Positions 1 to 8,078 of a DNA stretch of 64,000 bases are shown here, piece by piece; the stretch's first letter is position 1; each line of letters starts with the position of its first letter. The position numbers and the translations under genes were made by a program. The notes under the pieces were generated by a model. That model saw nothing but the letters and a program-made list of their open reading frames with translations, did no database searches and was not told the DNA's origin. The stretch spans positions 12,680-76,679 of the forward strand of contig JBHGBF010000028.1 of the NCBI GenBank assembly GCA_041946865.1. Direction: 5' to 3'. This DNA is from RPQK01 sp041946865 (GTDB lineage Bacteria; Acidobacteriota; UBA6911; RPQK01).

Positions 1-1207
1 CTCCCAGAATCTCGCCCTGGCTCGGCAAGGGCTCGTTTCGTATACCGTAAATCCGATCGACCTCTGCCTCCCACTCGTCGTGCAGGCGGCAGCTCTCCAG
101 GCGGTACTGCCCGTCAACCTGCCAGCCCTCCAGCAGGCTGCCCATTTCCTGTAACGTCACGCGGGCATCCCCGATCAGGCACAAGGCAAAGTGTTTTCCG
201 GCATCGAAACCGGTTACGTTGATATTAATAAAGCGAACGGCTGGGTTCTGAAACGCGGTCTTGGAGGCGGTGGTGAAATCGCTATAGCGGGTTCCGACGC
301 CGATGATCAGGTCCGCATCACGGGCGATCCGATTGGCGGCCAGCGTCCCGGTCACTCCGACAGCGCCCAGGTTTAACGAATGGTCGTAACGAAGGCTTCC
401 CTTCCCGGCCATCGTCTCGCCCACGGGAATGCCGGTTCGGTCGACCAGCTCGCGCAGCGTTTCGGTCGCGTCCGAGTAAATCACCCCGCCCCCGGCAATC
501 AGCATGGGGCGACGGCTCGCCCGGATCAGCTCCACGGCGCGCACGATCGCCTCGCGGTCAGGCCGATTACGCGGAATCCTCCACACCCGGCGGCGAAAGA
601 ACGCTTCCGGGTACTCGAACGCCTCCGCCTGAACGTCCTGGGGTAGCGCGAGGGTCACAGCGCCGGTCTCAGACGGGCTTGTCAGGACGCGCATCGTCTC
701 CGGCAACGCGGTCAGAAGCTGGTCGGGACGGTTGATGCGGTCCCAGTACCGGCTCACCGGCTTGAAACAGTCGTTCACCGAGATGTCCTGGCTCTGCTCC
801 CACTCGAGCTGCTGCAGGACGGGCGCAACGTTGCGCCGGGCAAAAATGTCGCCGGGAAGGAGAAGGACCGGAAGGCGGTTGATCGTAGCGACAGCCGCAC
901 CGGTGATCATGTTCGTGGCGCCGGGACCGATGGAGGAAGTGCAAACCAGCGTCTGAAGCCGGTTCTTCACCTTCGCATAGGCGACCGCGGTATGCACGGC
1001 CGCCTGCTCGTTCCGTGACTGGTAATAGCGGAAATCAGGCATCTGCTGCAAAGCCTGGCCAATACCGGCGATGTTGCCATGCCCGAAAATGCCGAAGCAC
1101 CCGGCGAAAAACGGCACTTGTACGCCATCACGTTCGACCTGCTGTTGTTTCAAGAAAGCAAGGAGGGCCTGGGCCATAGTCAGGCGCCGAGTCGCAGGCG
1201 CGGTCAT
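1..1207 (-). CDS. iolD: 3D-(3,5/4)-trihydroxycyclohexane-1,2-dione hydrolase, partial (IolD)
   Basis: Thiamine-diphosphate enzyme of myo-inositol catabolism that opens the cyclohexane ring of the trihydroxy-dione to give 5-deoxy-glucuronate, the substrate of IolB. Only about 402 N-terminal codons of the usual 620-640 are present; the gene runs off the left edge. The translation starts MTAPATRRLTMAQALLAFLK and shows the ThDP N-terminal domain with the activating Glu67 in QSRNEQAA, a GPGATNM segment near residue 95 and the central domain (ADLIIGVGTRYSDF). The ATG overlaps the iolB stop by four bases (ATGA), so the two are translationally coupled and iolD is downstream. Assignment rests on family resemblance plus the iolB neighbour; acetolactate-synthase-like relatives are the alternative, made unlikely by this context. 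Confidence 0.93.
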   Translation of the reverse strand, partial: MTAPATRRLTMAQALLAFLKQQQVERDGVQVPFFAGCFGIFGHGNIAGIGQALQQMPDFRYYQSRNEQAAVHTAVAYAKVKNRLQTLVCTSSIGPGATNMITGAAVATINRLPVLLLPGDIFARRNVAPVLQQLEWEQSQDISVNDCFKPVSRYWDRINRPDQLLTALPETMRVLTSPSETGAVTLALPQDVQAEAFEYPEAFFRRRVWRIPRNRPDREAIVRAVELIRASRRPMLIAGGGVIYSDATETLRELVDRTGIPVGETMAGKGSLRYDHSLNLGAVGVTGTLAANRIARDADLIIGVGTRYSDFTTASKTAFQNPAVRFININVTGFDAGKHFALCLIGDARVTLQEMGSLLEGWQVDGQYRLESCRLHDEWEAEVDRIYGIRNEPLPSQGEILG

Positions 1208-2115
1208 AGTTTTCTTGCCTCCGTCAGGTTATAGACAGGCACCCGCGGGTCAGGGCTTGCGTACGAACCCTTCACCCACGCGTACTGGGGGTCGTCAGTC
1301 GCGGCCAGGCTCTGGGCGCTGCCCGCCAGGACGTTCAGATAGTAGGTGGTGTAACCAACCGGGCTTGAAACGGGATGATAGCCTTCCGGGATCAGCACGA
1401 CATCATGGTCGCGGGCCGTGACCGTGGCGTCGATCGGGCGTCCTGCCAACTGCAACGGCGAATCCGGCCCCGTGTAGACCCGCTGCAGGGCGTAGCCCCC
1501 CGGCCGGTCGAACCGGTAGTAGTAGATCTCGTCCAGATCAGCTTCGACCAGGGCGCCGGCGGCGTCTTCCCGATGGCGGTCGTGCTTGTGCGGGGGATAG
1601 CTCGACCAGTTTCCGCCGGGCGTGTAGACCTCGACCACCACGAGCCGTTCGGAAGGAAATCCCGGCGGCATGATGTTGTTGATCTGGCGTGTGGCATGGC
1701 CCCCGCCGCGGATTTCGACGCCCACCTGATCGGGAGTCACCAGGTGAGGGGGGAAGCTCGATCCCGCCGCGGCAGAAGCGATGGCCCATTCGCAGGGGGT
1801 AACGGCGCCGACGCAGAACGTGGTGTACGGCGGCAAATAGAGGGCGTAGGGAAGACCGGCGAAGACATCCGGACGCCGGCCTGCTCCGTGCCAGTCTCCG
1901 CGGTTCGAGCTGACATCAAGCACCCCACTGAGCACTACCAGGGCCAGTTCCTGCCCGCCCGTCTCGGACTGCCATTGTCCACCGGCGGCCAGTCGTCGGA
2001 CCTGGAACCAGAGCGTATCCCAGCCCGCCTCTTCCGGGCGCACCTCGACAATCACGGCCGGGTCGTCGGATCGGCCGGGATGAATCATGAGGTTCGTGGA
2101 GTCGTACTGTTTCAT
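1204..2115 (-). CDS. iolB: 5-deoxy-glucuronate isomerase (IolB)
   Basis: Converts 5-deoxy-glucuronate to 2-deoxy-5-keto-gluconate in cytoplasmic inositol degradation. At 303 residues it is slightly longer than the usual 270-280. The double cupin is visible: SSYPPHKHD at 171-179 supplies the HKH metal ligands, EIYYYR contains Glu196, and GYHPV contains His247. It lies 43 bases after the transaldolase-family gene and overlaps iolD by four bases. No other iol genes (iolA, C, E, G) are visible, so they must be beyond the left edge or elsewhere, or some steps are done by other enzymes here. Confidence 0.95.
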   Translation of the reverse strand: MKQYDSTNLMIHPGRSDDPAVIVEVRPEEAGWDTLWFQVRRLAAGGQWQSETGGQELALVVLSGVLDVSSNRGDWHGAGRRPDVFAGLPYALYLPPYTTFCVGAVTPCEWAIASAAAGSSFPPHLVTPDQVGVEIRGGGHATRQINNIMPPGFPSERLVVVEVYTPGGNWSSYPPHKHDRHREDAAGALVEADLDEIYYYRFDRPGGYALQRVYTGPDSPLQLAGRPIDATVTARDHDVVLIPEGYHPVSSPVGYTTYYLNVLAGSAQSLAATDDPQYAWVKGSYASPDPRVPVYNLTEARKL

Positions 2116-2158
2116 GGCACAACTGAAGGAGGAAGCCGCCTCGCACGCGCGTCAGCCT

Positions 2159-3256
2159 TCACCCTTCGCCCTGCTTCACATCCGGATTCGGCAGCATGAA
2201 GTCCCGCACCACGGCCATCAGGTCGTGAACGGCTTCAATAAAGCCGCGCAGCGTGCGGACCGTGGCCCCAAATCCGTCGAACTCGGCGAGTGTCATCCCG
2301 TCCGGATCATAGGCTCGCCGGAAATCAGGGATCATCCGGTAGAGGGCATCGATGATTTCCGGGCTGACCGGACGGTCGATCGTCCTCTCCACTTTCAAGT
2401 CTGAGGCATTCGCCTTGCGTGCCCACTCGCAGGGCATCGAATGGATGAAATCGCCGCCAATCAGCTCCGTCCAGTGCCCCAAATGACGGTAAGCCGCCAC
2501 AAGCAGCCGGGCCCGGTAACCGCGTTCCTGAAAGATGCCGTATGCCCGCTTGAACGTCGCAATCCCCGCCCACCTCAGGTAGGACGGATCTATATCGATC
2601 TCGTCCCGCCTGGCCAGGACTTGCATCCAGTCATCATTGCGTCCCACCATGATGGTCGCCACCGGCGACATGTGAGCGATGTCCAGACCGCCGGCCTCGC
2701 GGCGTTCCAGGCCGCGCTCAACAGCTTCCGCTACGGCCACAGCTTGAGAAACGGAAAAACTGACGGTCGCGTTAATGCTGACGCCCCGGAACGTGGCCTC
2801 TTCGATGGCCGGGATCCCCGCCGCTGTCGCCGGGATCTTCACCTGCATGTTGGGAGCAAGCGAATTGAAGTGATCGGCTTGTTGGACCAGGGTCTGGGTA
2901 TTGCGGTAGTAGGCGGGGTTCGTCTGGATTGAAAGCCTCCCTTTCTTGCCCTGGTGCCGCTCGAATACAGGCAGAAGCAACCGGGCGCCGTGGGTGGCTA
3001 TCTCCTCGATCAGCCGCCACGCAATCTCCGTCTCCGACCAGGTGGCGTTGCGCGTGATAATGCGGTTCAGCCGCTCACGCCATTGCGGCATCTCCTTCTT
3101 CAGCACTCCCAGTACGATCACTGGATTGGTGGTGGCGCCGACAGCGCCGTGCTCAAGGCCGTACGACAACTCCTCAGTGGAACAAGAGTCGTTCCAGTAA
3201 TCGGTAGGAGTGCTCGAGACCATCTGACGCAGGGGACTTAAAGCGACTTCAGGCAT
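2159..3256 (-). CDS. transaldolase-family protein
   Basis: A (beta/alpha)8 class I aldolase of the transaldolase/fructose-6-phosphate aldolase family, 365 residues. NMQVKIPAT places the Schiff-base lysine at Lys140, GATTNP at 40-45 is the typical N-terminal strand motif, and INATVSFS near 162-169 is the usual phosphate-side segment. Family members transfer dihydroxyacetone units or cleave fructose 6-phosphate. Placement directly ahead of iolB and iolD suggests a role in the downstream sugar-phosphate steps of inositol or polyol breakdown, but the true substrate cannot be read from sequence. It is longer than FSA-type (about 220) and near classical transaldolase length, with an extra C-terminal segment. 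Confidence 0.88.
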   Translation of the reverse strand: MPEVALSPLRQMVSSTPTDYWNDSCSTEELSYGLEHGAVGATTNPVIVLGVLKKEMPQWRERLNRIITRNATWSETEIAWRLIEEIATHGARLLLPVFERHQGKKGRLSIQTNPAYYRNTQTLVQQADHFNSLAPNMQVKIPATAAGIPAIEEATFRGVSINATVSFSVSQAVAVAEAVERGLERREAGGLDIAHMSPVATIMVGRNDDWMQVLARRDEIDIDPSYLRWAGIATFKRAYGIFQERGYRARLLVAAYRHLGHWTELIGGDFIHSMPCEWARKANASDLKVERTIDRPVSPEIIDALYRMIPDFRRAYDPDGMTLAEFDGFGATVRTLRGFIEAVHDLMAVVRDFMLPNPDVKQGEG

Positions 3257-3329
3257 GCCCTTCTCCAGAAAACTAGAAGTCTGATAGTTTCAAGCTAGCT
3301 GAGAACAGACGAAAGAACAAGGAAAGCGG

Positions 3330-3401
3330 GCGCCGCGGAGCCGCAAGCACAGCGCTTTTCAGCGGACCGTCAGCGGACGGGGAGCGCGTCGGGTGCGTGC
3401 C
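3330..3401 (-). repeat. dispersed intergenic repeat, copy A
   Basis: About 70 bases that recur at 53126-53196 with roughly 85-90 percent identity by eye. The core contains the hairpin CCGTCCGCTGACGG (stem CCGTC/GACGG) followed by AAAAGCGCT and GCTTGCGGCTC. It occupies the 186-base gap between the sugar transporter and the transaldolase-family gene, the only sizeable non-coding interval in this part of the block. Short pieces of the same sequence (AGCGCTTTTCAGC) appear near 54601-54612 and at the right edge of the window. Confidence 0.75.
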
Positions 3402-3442
3402 GTTAAGGAGTGCCCATTTCGAACGGTGCAGTGTCGAAGCCG

Positions 3443-4738
3443 TTACGAGAACCGGGTTCGCTTCCAGAGGGCGGCGGTGCAGACGGTCAGGACCGCCACG
3501 GTCGCCGTCACAAGCACAACCATCCAAAAGGGGTTCATGCTCAAGTCCGGAGTAACGGTCCCGAGACCTAACCAGACGAAAACCGCCAGCGCGAGCACGA
3601 TGATCAGGAAGTCCCACCAGGCGCGCTTGGGTGTTTCGCGCGACAGAGGGTCGTCCCCCGTAAGCGCCGCCTCGACACGGGCCGGGTCTATGCCGTAACG
3701 CCCGCATTCCCGCATCATGGCCGCCCGCCAGGAAGCCTGCTCTGAGTGAGGCGCCTCGGCGCGGCTGATGGCCACGGCCCCACCGACAATGATCAAAGAG
3801 CCGAGAATCACCATCAACTGATAGGGTGCGCCTTTTCCGTGAAGCTCGCCGAAGACCAACGCGCCCCAGGCGAGGCCCCAGAGCTGGTTCGTGTTCGAAA
3901 GCGGAATTCCCCGCGCTATACCCACATATTTAGCGGCGTACTGTTGGAAAAGGTCCCCAATCACCCAGCAAAAGCCGCCCAGGAAGAGCCAGAACAGCGA
4001 AGAACGCAGCGCGGAGAGCTCGCCGCTGAACACCGAGACCCCCCCGACAAAGGAAATGGTGAGAATACCGATAGTGACTAATTCGCCCAGGGTGAAAATC
4101 GTGACAAAGGAGAGCGGATTCATGCCGCTGATGTACGCCTTACGGTAGGGGATGTACATGGTGCCCCAGAGCAAGCCCGCGCCCAGCGCGGCCGCAAGGC
4201 CGGCGCCCGCCCGGTCAGACAGGCCGGCCGGTTGCTGGCTCGTCGCCAGGCCGAGCACGCATGCCCCTGCGACAATGGCAATGGCCCCCCCGAGGACTTT
4301 CGCCCACGGTCCAGCCCCCGCGCCCCGCAACTCCTTGAAAAGGAGGACGCCCCAGAAGAGGCCCACGAGGCTGTTCGTGTTCCAAAGGGGAAAGGCCACC
4401 GAGAGACCGATGTCCCGGATGGCAAAAATCGTCAGCGTGTTGGCCACCGCCCAGAGAGCGCCGGCCAGGATGGCCCAGGGGATCAAGTGCGGCTTCTCGC
4501 GCAGATCCCTCCACACGTAGGTAGTGCCCTTTAGCGCCATTGGCAGGGTCCAGCGGGCGACAAAGACACCGACCACCATGCCCATCGAGATCAGGAATGG
4601 GGAGAAGCCCAAGGTGACGAGCTTCGTCGGGGCTTCTGCCGCGCCCAGCCACGCCCCTGCCGCAAGCCCGCACATGACACCAAGCCGATGAAGAGAAAGC
4701 ACACCAGTTTTGGGAAGAGTCGCCGAGCCTGTAGCCAT
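3443..4738 (-). CDS. GRP/RhaT-type sugar transporter with C-terminal extension
   Basis: Polytopic inner-membrane protein of the drug/metabolite superfamily, glucose/ribose (GRP) or rhamnose-symporter branch. About ten hydrophobic segments cover residues 15-325, with the family-like repeats PLWNTNSLVGLFWGVLLFKE and PLSNTNQLWGLAWGALVFGE, one in each half. I chose ATG 4738 because AGGAGA lies five bases before it; a GTG at 4768 is possible but has no better signal. At 431 residues it is about 90 longer than typical: after residue 325 comes a soluble stretch and two further membrane segments. Within an inositol block it may import inositol or a related polyol, but the substrate is inference. Confidence 0.85.
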   Translation of the reverse strand: MATGSATLPKTGVLSLHRLGVMCGLAAGAWLGAAEAPTKLVTLGFSPFLISMGMVVGVFVARWTLPMALKGTTYVWRDLREKPHLIPWAILAGALWAVANTLTIFAIRDIGLSVAFPLWNTNSLVGLFWGVLLFKELRGAGAGPWAKVLGGAIAIVAGACVLGLATSQQPAGLSDRAGAGLAAALGAGLLWGTMYIPYRKAYISGMNPLSFVTIFTLGELVTIGILTISFVGGVSVFSGELSALRSSLFWLFLGGFCWVIGDLFQQYAAKYVGIARGIPLSNTNQLWGLAWGALVFGELHGKGAPYQLMVILGSLIIVGGAVAISRAEAPHSEQASWRAAMMRECGRYGIDPARVEAALTGDDPLSRETPKRAWWDFLIIVLALAVFVWLGLGTVTPDLSMNPFWMVVLVTATVAVLTVCTAALWKRTRFS

Positions 4739-4815
4739 TCGAGTCTCCTGCAAGCCGACCACGGACACAGGACCATGCTCAAGGAGGTGAAGTCCGTATC
4801 ACGCGTTGGCTTGCG

Positions 4816-4917
4816 CTAGTGAATCAGCAGCAGCACCAGTATCCCGACGATCAAGACTCCGAGCGGAATCCAGAAATGAACATCGGTGAGAATCTGCCGC
4901 CCGATCGAATTTGTCAC
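4816..4917 (-). CDS. candidate 33-residue single-span membrane peptide after pntB
   Basis: A 33-codon reading frame begins with GTG 13 bases after the pntB stop and ends in TAG. AGGG lies about seven bases before the GTG. The product reads VTNSIGRQILTDVHFWIPLG followed by VLIVGILVLLLIH: a short polar head and one strongly hydrophobic helix of about 18 residues. Composition and position (between pntB and the transporter gene, same strand) fit a small membrane subunit or regulator, but so short a frame could be chance. I do not recognise a family. Confidence 0.4.
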   Translation of the reverse strand: MTNSIGRQILTDVHFWIPLGVLIVGILVLLLIH

Positions 4918-4930
4918 CTCGTCACCCTGT

Positions 4931-6373
4931 TCAATGAATGCCGCTGCCGCCGCTCAATTCCTTGGCCAGAGCGCCGACAACGGCTTTGGCATCCCCAAAC
5001 AACATGAACGTTTTGTCGGCATAATACAGCTCGTTCTCGATGCCGGCAAATCCGGGATTCATCGTCCGTTTGATGGCAAAACACGTGCGGGCCTTGTCCG
5101 CGTCGATAATCGGCATCCCGTATATCGGGCTGCCCTTGTCGTGCCTTGCCGCCGGATTGACGACATCGTTTGCGCCGATCACGAGCGCAACGTCCGCTTC
5201 CGGCATCTCCGGGTTTATCGAATCCATCTCGATCAGCTTATCGTACGGGATTTCCGCTTCGGCCAAAAGCACATTCATGTGCCCGGGCATGCGCCCGGCC
5301 ACCGGATGGATCGCGAATTTGACGTCAATGCCACGCCTGGTCAGCTGATCGAACAGCTCCCTGACCATGCGTTGGGCCTGGGCAACCGCCATCCCGTAAC
5401 CCGGGATGATCACTACCAGCTGGGCCTGTTCGAGAATCTGGGCTGCCCCCTCGATTGTCTCGGTCTTCACGCTCTTCTTTTCGGCAACCGGCCCGGACGC
5501 GTGGACTTGCCCGAAGGCGCCGAAGAGCACGTTTGTGAAAGACCGGTTCATGGCCCGGCACATGATGACCGAAAGGATGAAACCGGAAGAACCGTCCAGG
5601 GCGCCGGCCGTAATCAGCAATTGATTGTCGAGGACAAAACCCATCGCCACCGCCGAGAGGCCCGCATACGAGTTGAGCAGCGAGATCACGGTCGGCATGT
5701 CCGCGCCGCCGATCGGTATGATCAAGAGGATCCCGAACAGGAGGGAGAGCGCTATGACGGCGGGGAACAGGATCGACCAGGTCGGGTTGATGACCAGCGC
5801 CACCCCGCAGCCTATCGCGATAGCAAGCAGCAGAAGGTTGACGACGTTCTGGCCTCGATACGTTACCGGACGTTGCGGGATCCAGGGCAGCTCCTGCAGC
5901 TTCCCGGCCGCCATGAGACTTCCGGTGAAAGTCAGGAAGCCCAGAATGATCTCCGCCGCAATAGCGGTCATGCGAAAGGCAGTCAGTTGTTCAGGGCCCT
6001 CCTGGAGCCACAGGTAGTACTTGGCCGTGCCGACCAGGCCGGCCGCCAGACCGCCGAAAGCGTGGGAAAGGGCCGTTCGCTGGGGAACGGCAGTGAGCGG
6101 TACCCAGGAGAGTGGAACACCGATCACCGTGCCGATGACGACGGCCACGGCGATTGATGTGTAATTGACCACGTCTGGATTAACCAGAGTGCCGATCACG
6201 GCAAGGAGCATGCCGCCCACGCCCGCGATGACACCGTGGCGGGCCGTTTTGGGGTCACTCATCCATTTCAGCGAGAATATGAAAAGCGCCGTCGCGACCA
6301 GGTAGGCGAACTGGATCAGGTACAAGCTCGTACTGTGCCTGGTCGTAACAAGGAGAATCAAGCTGTCACTCAT
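4931..6373 (-). CDS. pntB: NAD(P) transhydrogenase subunit beta
   Basis: Beta subunit of the proton-translocating transhydrogenase, which uses the proton gradient to move hydride from NADH to NADP+. Residues 15-290 hold about nine membrane helices with the conserved His104 in LSHAFGG and the GADMPTVISLLNSYAG segment (222-239). The NADP(H)-binding domain III follows from about 305, with GYGMAVAQAQ at 325-334 and later the AGIENELYY segment. Full length for the family at 480 residues. The start overlaps the pntA2 stop by four bases. Confidence 0.97.
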   Translation of the reverse strand: MSDSLILLVTTRHSTSLYLIQFAYLVATALFIFSLKWMSDPKTARHGVIAGVGGMLLAVIGTLVNPDVVNYTSIAVAVVIGTVIGVPLSWVPLTAVPQRTALSHAFGGLAAGLVGTAKYYLWLQEGPEQLTAFRMTAIAAEIILGFLTFTGSLMAAGKLQELPWIPQRPVTYRGQNVVNLLLLAIAIGCGVALVINPTWSILFPAVIALSLLFGILLIIPIGGADMPTVISLLNSYAGLSAVAMGFVLDNQLLITAGALDGSSGFILSVIMCRAMNRSFTNVLFGAFGQVHASGPVAEKKSVKTETIEGAAQILEQAQLVVIIPGYGMAVAQAQRMVRELFDQLTRRGIDVKFAIHPVAGRMPGHMNVLLAEAEIPYDKLIEMDSINPEMPEADVALVIGANDVVNPAARHDKGSPIYGMPIIDADKARTCFAIKRTMNPGFAGIENELYYADKTFMLFGDAKAVVGALAKELSGGSGIH

Positions 6374-6741
6374 TGTCGGCCAGGCTCCCTTTTCTTGAAC
6401 ATTTTCAGCATGCGGTCAGTGATCAAAAAACCGCTCACGATGTTGGTCACCGACGCCACGACGGCCACCAGCCCGAGCACGTTGATGTAGGTCGGATGCT
6501 GGCCGCCGGCCAGGATAATCGACCCGACAACCGCAATGGCCGAAATGGCGTTCGTCAGCGACATCAAGGGGGTGTGCAGGAGCCGCGACACTCGCCGGAT
6601 GACTTCAAACCCGATGAACGTCGCGAGCATGAATACAAACAGCATCGACATGTAGTCGAAGGTCGGATCCTGGCCGGCCTGCGGTGTCGATGCTGTACCG
6701 GTCTGCAGAGTCGCCACGAGCAGCGGCGGATGAAAAATCAT
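6370..6741 (-). CDS. pntA2: NAD(P) transhydrogenase alpha subunit, membrane part (PntA2)
   Basis: Encodes the membrane domain II portion of the alpha subunit as a separate 123-residue protein, as in bacteria with a three-gene transhydrogenase. Three or four hydrophobic helices are visible from about residue 27, including FVFMLATFIGFEVIRRV, the family-typical TPLMSLTNAISAI segment and the NVLGLVAVVASVTNIVSGFL stretch. The tail LKMFKKREP is typical. It sits 123 bases after pntA1 and is coupled to pntB by overlap. Confidence 0.95.
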   Translation of the reverse strand: MIFHPPLLVATLQTGTASTPQAGQDPTFDYMSMLFVFMLATFIGFEVIRRVSRLLHTPLMSLTNAISAIAVVGSIILAGGQHPTYINVLGLVAVVASVTNIVSGFLITDRMLKMFKKREPGRQ

Positions 6742-6864
6742 GATTGTTTCTCCGTTTTTCTACTTTCCATCACATCGGGGAGCGCAGCAACCTGCCTGCC
6801 TGTGCGTCGAGAGCACCAATCTGACCGGCGCCACAAGCAGGCAAGACACCCGCGCCCCCAGGGA

Positions 6865-8016
6865 CTAGGACGCCTTGGCCAGGGCTTCCTTGGTCAGCGC
6901 ATGACGGACTTCTCCCTCATGCGTGATTACCGCCTGGCTCAGGATTTCATCGCTCCAGTCACGGTTAAACTGATTGTCCTTCCAGAAGGCCATGACGAAA
7001 GCGGTCAGGTTGCGCGAATAGAGGGTGCTGGCATGGACCGGCATGGTCGAGGGAAGGTTCACGGGCGCAACGATTTTGACCCCGCCCTCGATGACCGTCT
7101 CGCCGGGCCGGCTCAGCTCGCAGTTCCCGCCCCCTTCCGCTGCCAGATCGACAATCAGTGACCCGGGGCGCATACTCCGGACCATTTCGGCGCTGATAAG
7201 CCTGGGCGCGATGACACCACGGATCAGCGCAGTCGTGATGACGACATCGGACACGGCCAACTGCTCGGCCAGCAGCTCCCGCTGCCGGCGGCGGTCGTCT
7301 TCGGACAGTTCCCGGGCGTAGCCGCCCCCGGCGGCTGCGCTTTCCTTGAGCTCAATGCCGACGTACCGGGCGCCGACGCTTTCGATTTGCTCCTTTACCT
7401 CCGGCCGCACGTCCGTCGCGGTGACCGCCGCACCCAGGCGCCTGGCCGTGGCAATAGCCTGCAACCCGGCCACTCCCGCCCCAATGACAAAGACCTTGGC
7501 CGCAAACACCGTTCCCGCGGCGGTCATAAACATGGGGAAGTACTTGGGCAACTCCAGGGCCGCCAGCAGGACACCTTTATATCCCGAAATATTCGCCATC
7601 GAGGACAGCGTGTCCATGCCCTGGGCTCGGGTCGTCCGGGGAATGGCGTCCGTGGCAAAGGCGGTGACCTTACGCGCCAGCAACTGCCGCACGACCTCCA
7701 GATGACGGGTGGGCATGAGCGTTGCTAGAAGCATGCTGCCCGGGCGCATCAGCTCTACCTCGTTGATTCTTGCTGAATCGACCAGGGGCGGTTGCACTTT
7801 GAGGACCAGGTCCGCTTCACCGTAAAGGGTCGCCGCGTCCGGGACCAGCGTCGCTCCGGCACTTGTATACACGTCATTGTTCAGGAAAGCGTTAACGCCC
7901 GCATCGCGCTCGATCAGCACTTCAATCCCGGCGCCGGACAGTTTCTTGCATGATTCCGGGACGAGAGCGACTCGGTTTTCTCCAGGCCAGATCTCTTTCG
8001 GCACACCGATTTTCAT
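6865..8016 (-). CDS. pntA1: NAD(P) transhydrogenase alpha subunit, NAD-binding part (PntA1)
   Basis: Soluble domain I of the transhydrogenase alpha subunit, which binds NAD(H) at the cytoplasmic face. The product opens MKIGVPKEIWPGENRVALVP, the standard start of this alanine-dehydrogenase-like family, so ATG 8016 is chosen over an upstream TTG at 8082 that touches the stop of the MFS gene. The Rossmann motif GAGVAGLQAIATARRLGA and the RQD-like loop are present. 383 residues, as expected for split alpha subunits. The gap of 123 bases to pntA2 shows no gene. Confidence 0.95.
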   Translation of the reverse strand: MKIGVPKEIWPGENRVALVPESCKKLSGAGIEVLIERDAGVNAFLNNDVYTSAGATLVPDAATLYGEADLVLKVQPPLVDSARINEVELMRPGSMLLATLMPTRHLEVVRQLLARKVTAFATDAIPRTTRAQGMDTLSSMANISGYKGVLLAALELPKYFPMFMTAAGTVFAAKVFVIGAGVAGLQAIATARRLGAAVTATDVRPEVKEQIESVGARYVGIELKESAAAGGGYARELSEDDRRRQRELLAEQLAVSDVVITTALIRGVIAPRLISAEMVRSMRPGSLIVDLAAEGGGNCELSRPGETVIEGGVKIVAPVNLPSTMPVHASTLYSRNLTAFVMAFWKDNQFNRDWSDEILSQAVITHEGEVRHALTKEALAKAS

Positions 8017-8078
8017 AACCTTCGTTTTTACAGGAAGATACTTTTGTTTGGAAGGATATCCGGGGTCGAAAAGGAAAG

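Noticed and set aside
4886..6157. Long plus-strand frame opposite pntB
   Set aside because: Shadow frame; pntB matches a known family along its whole length.
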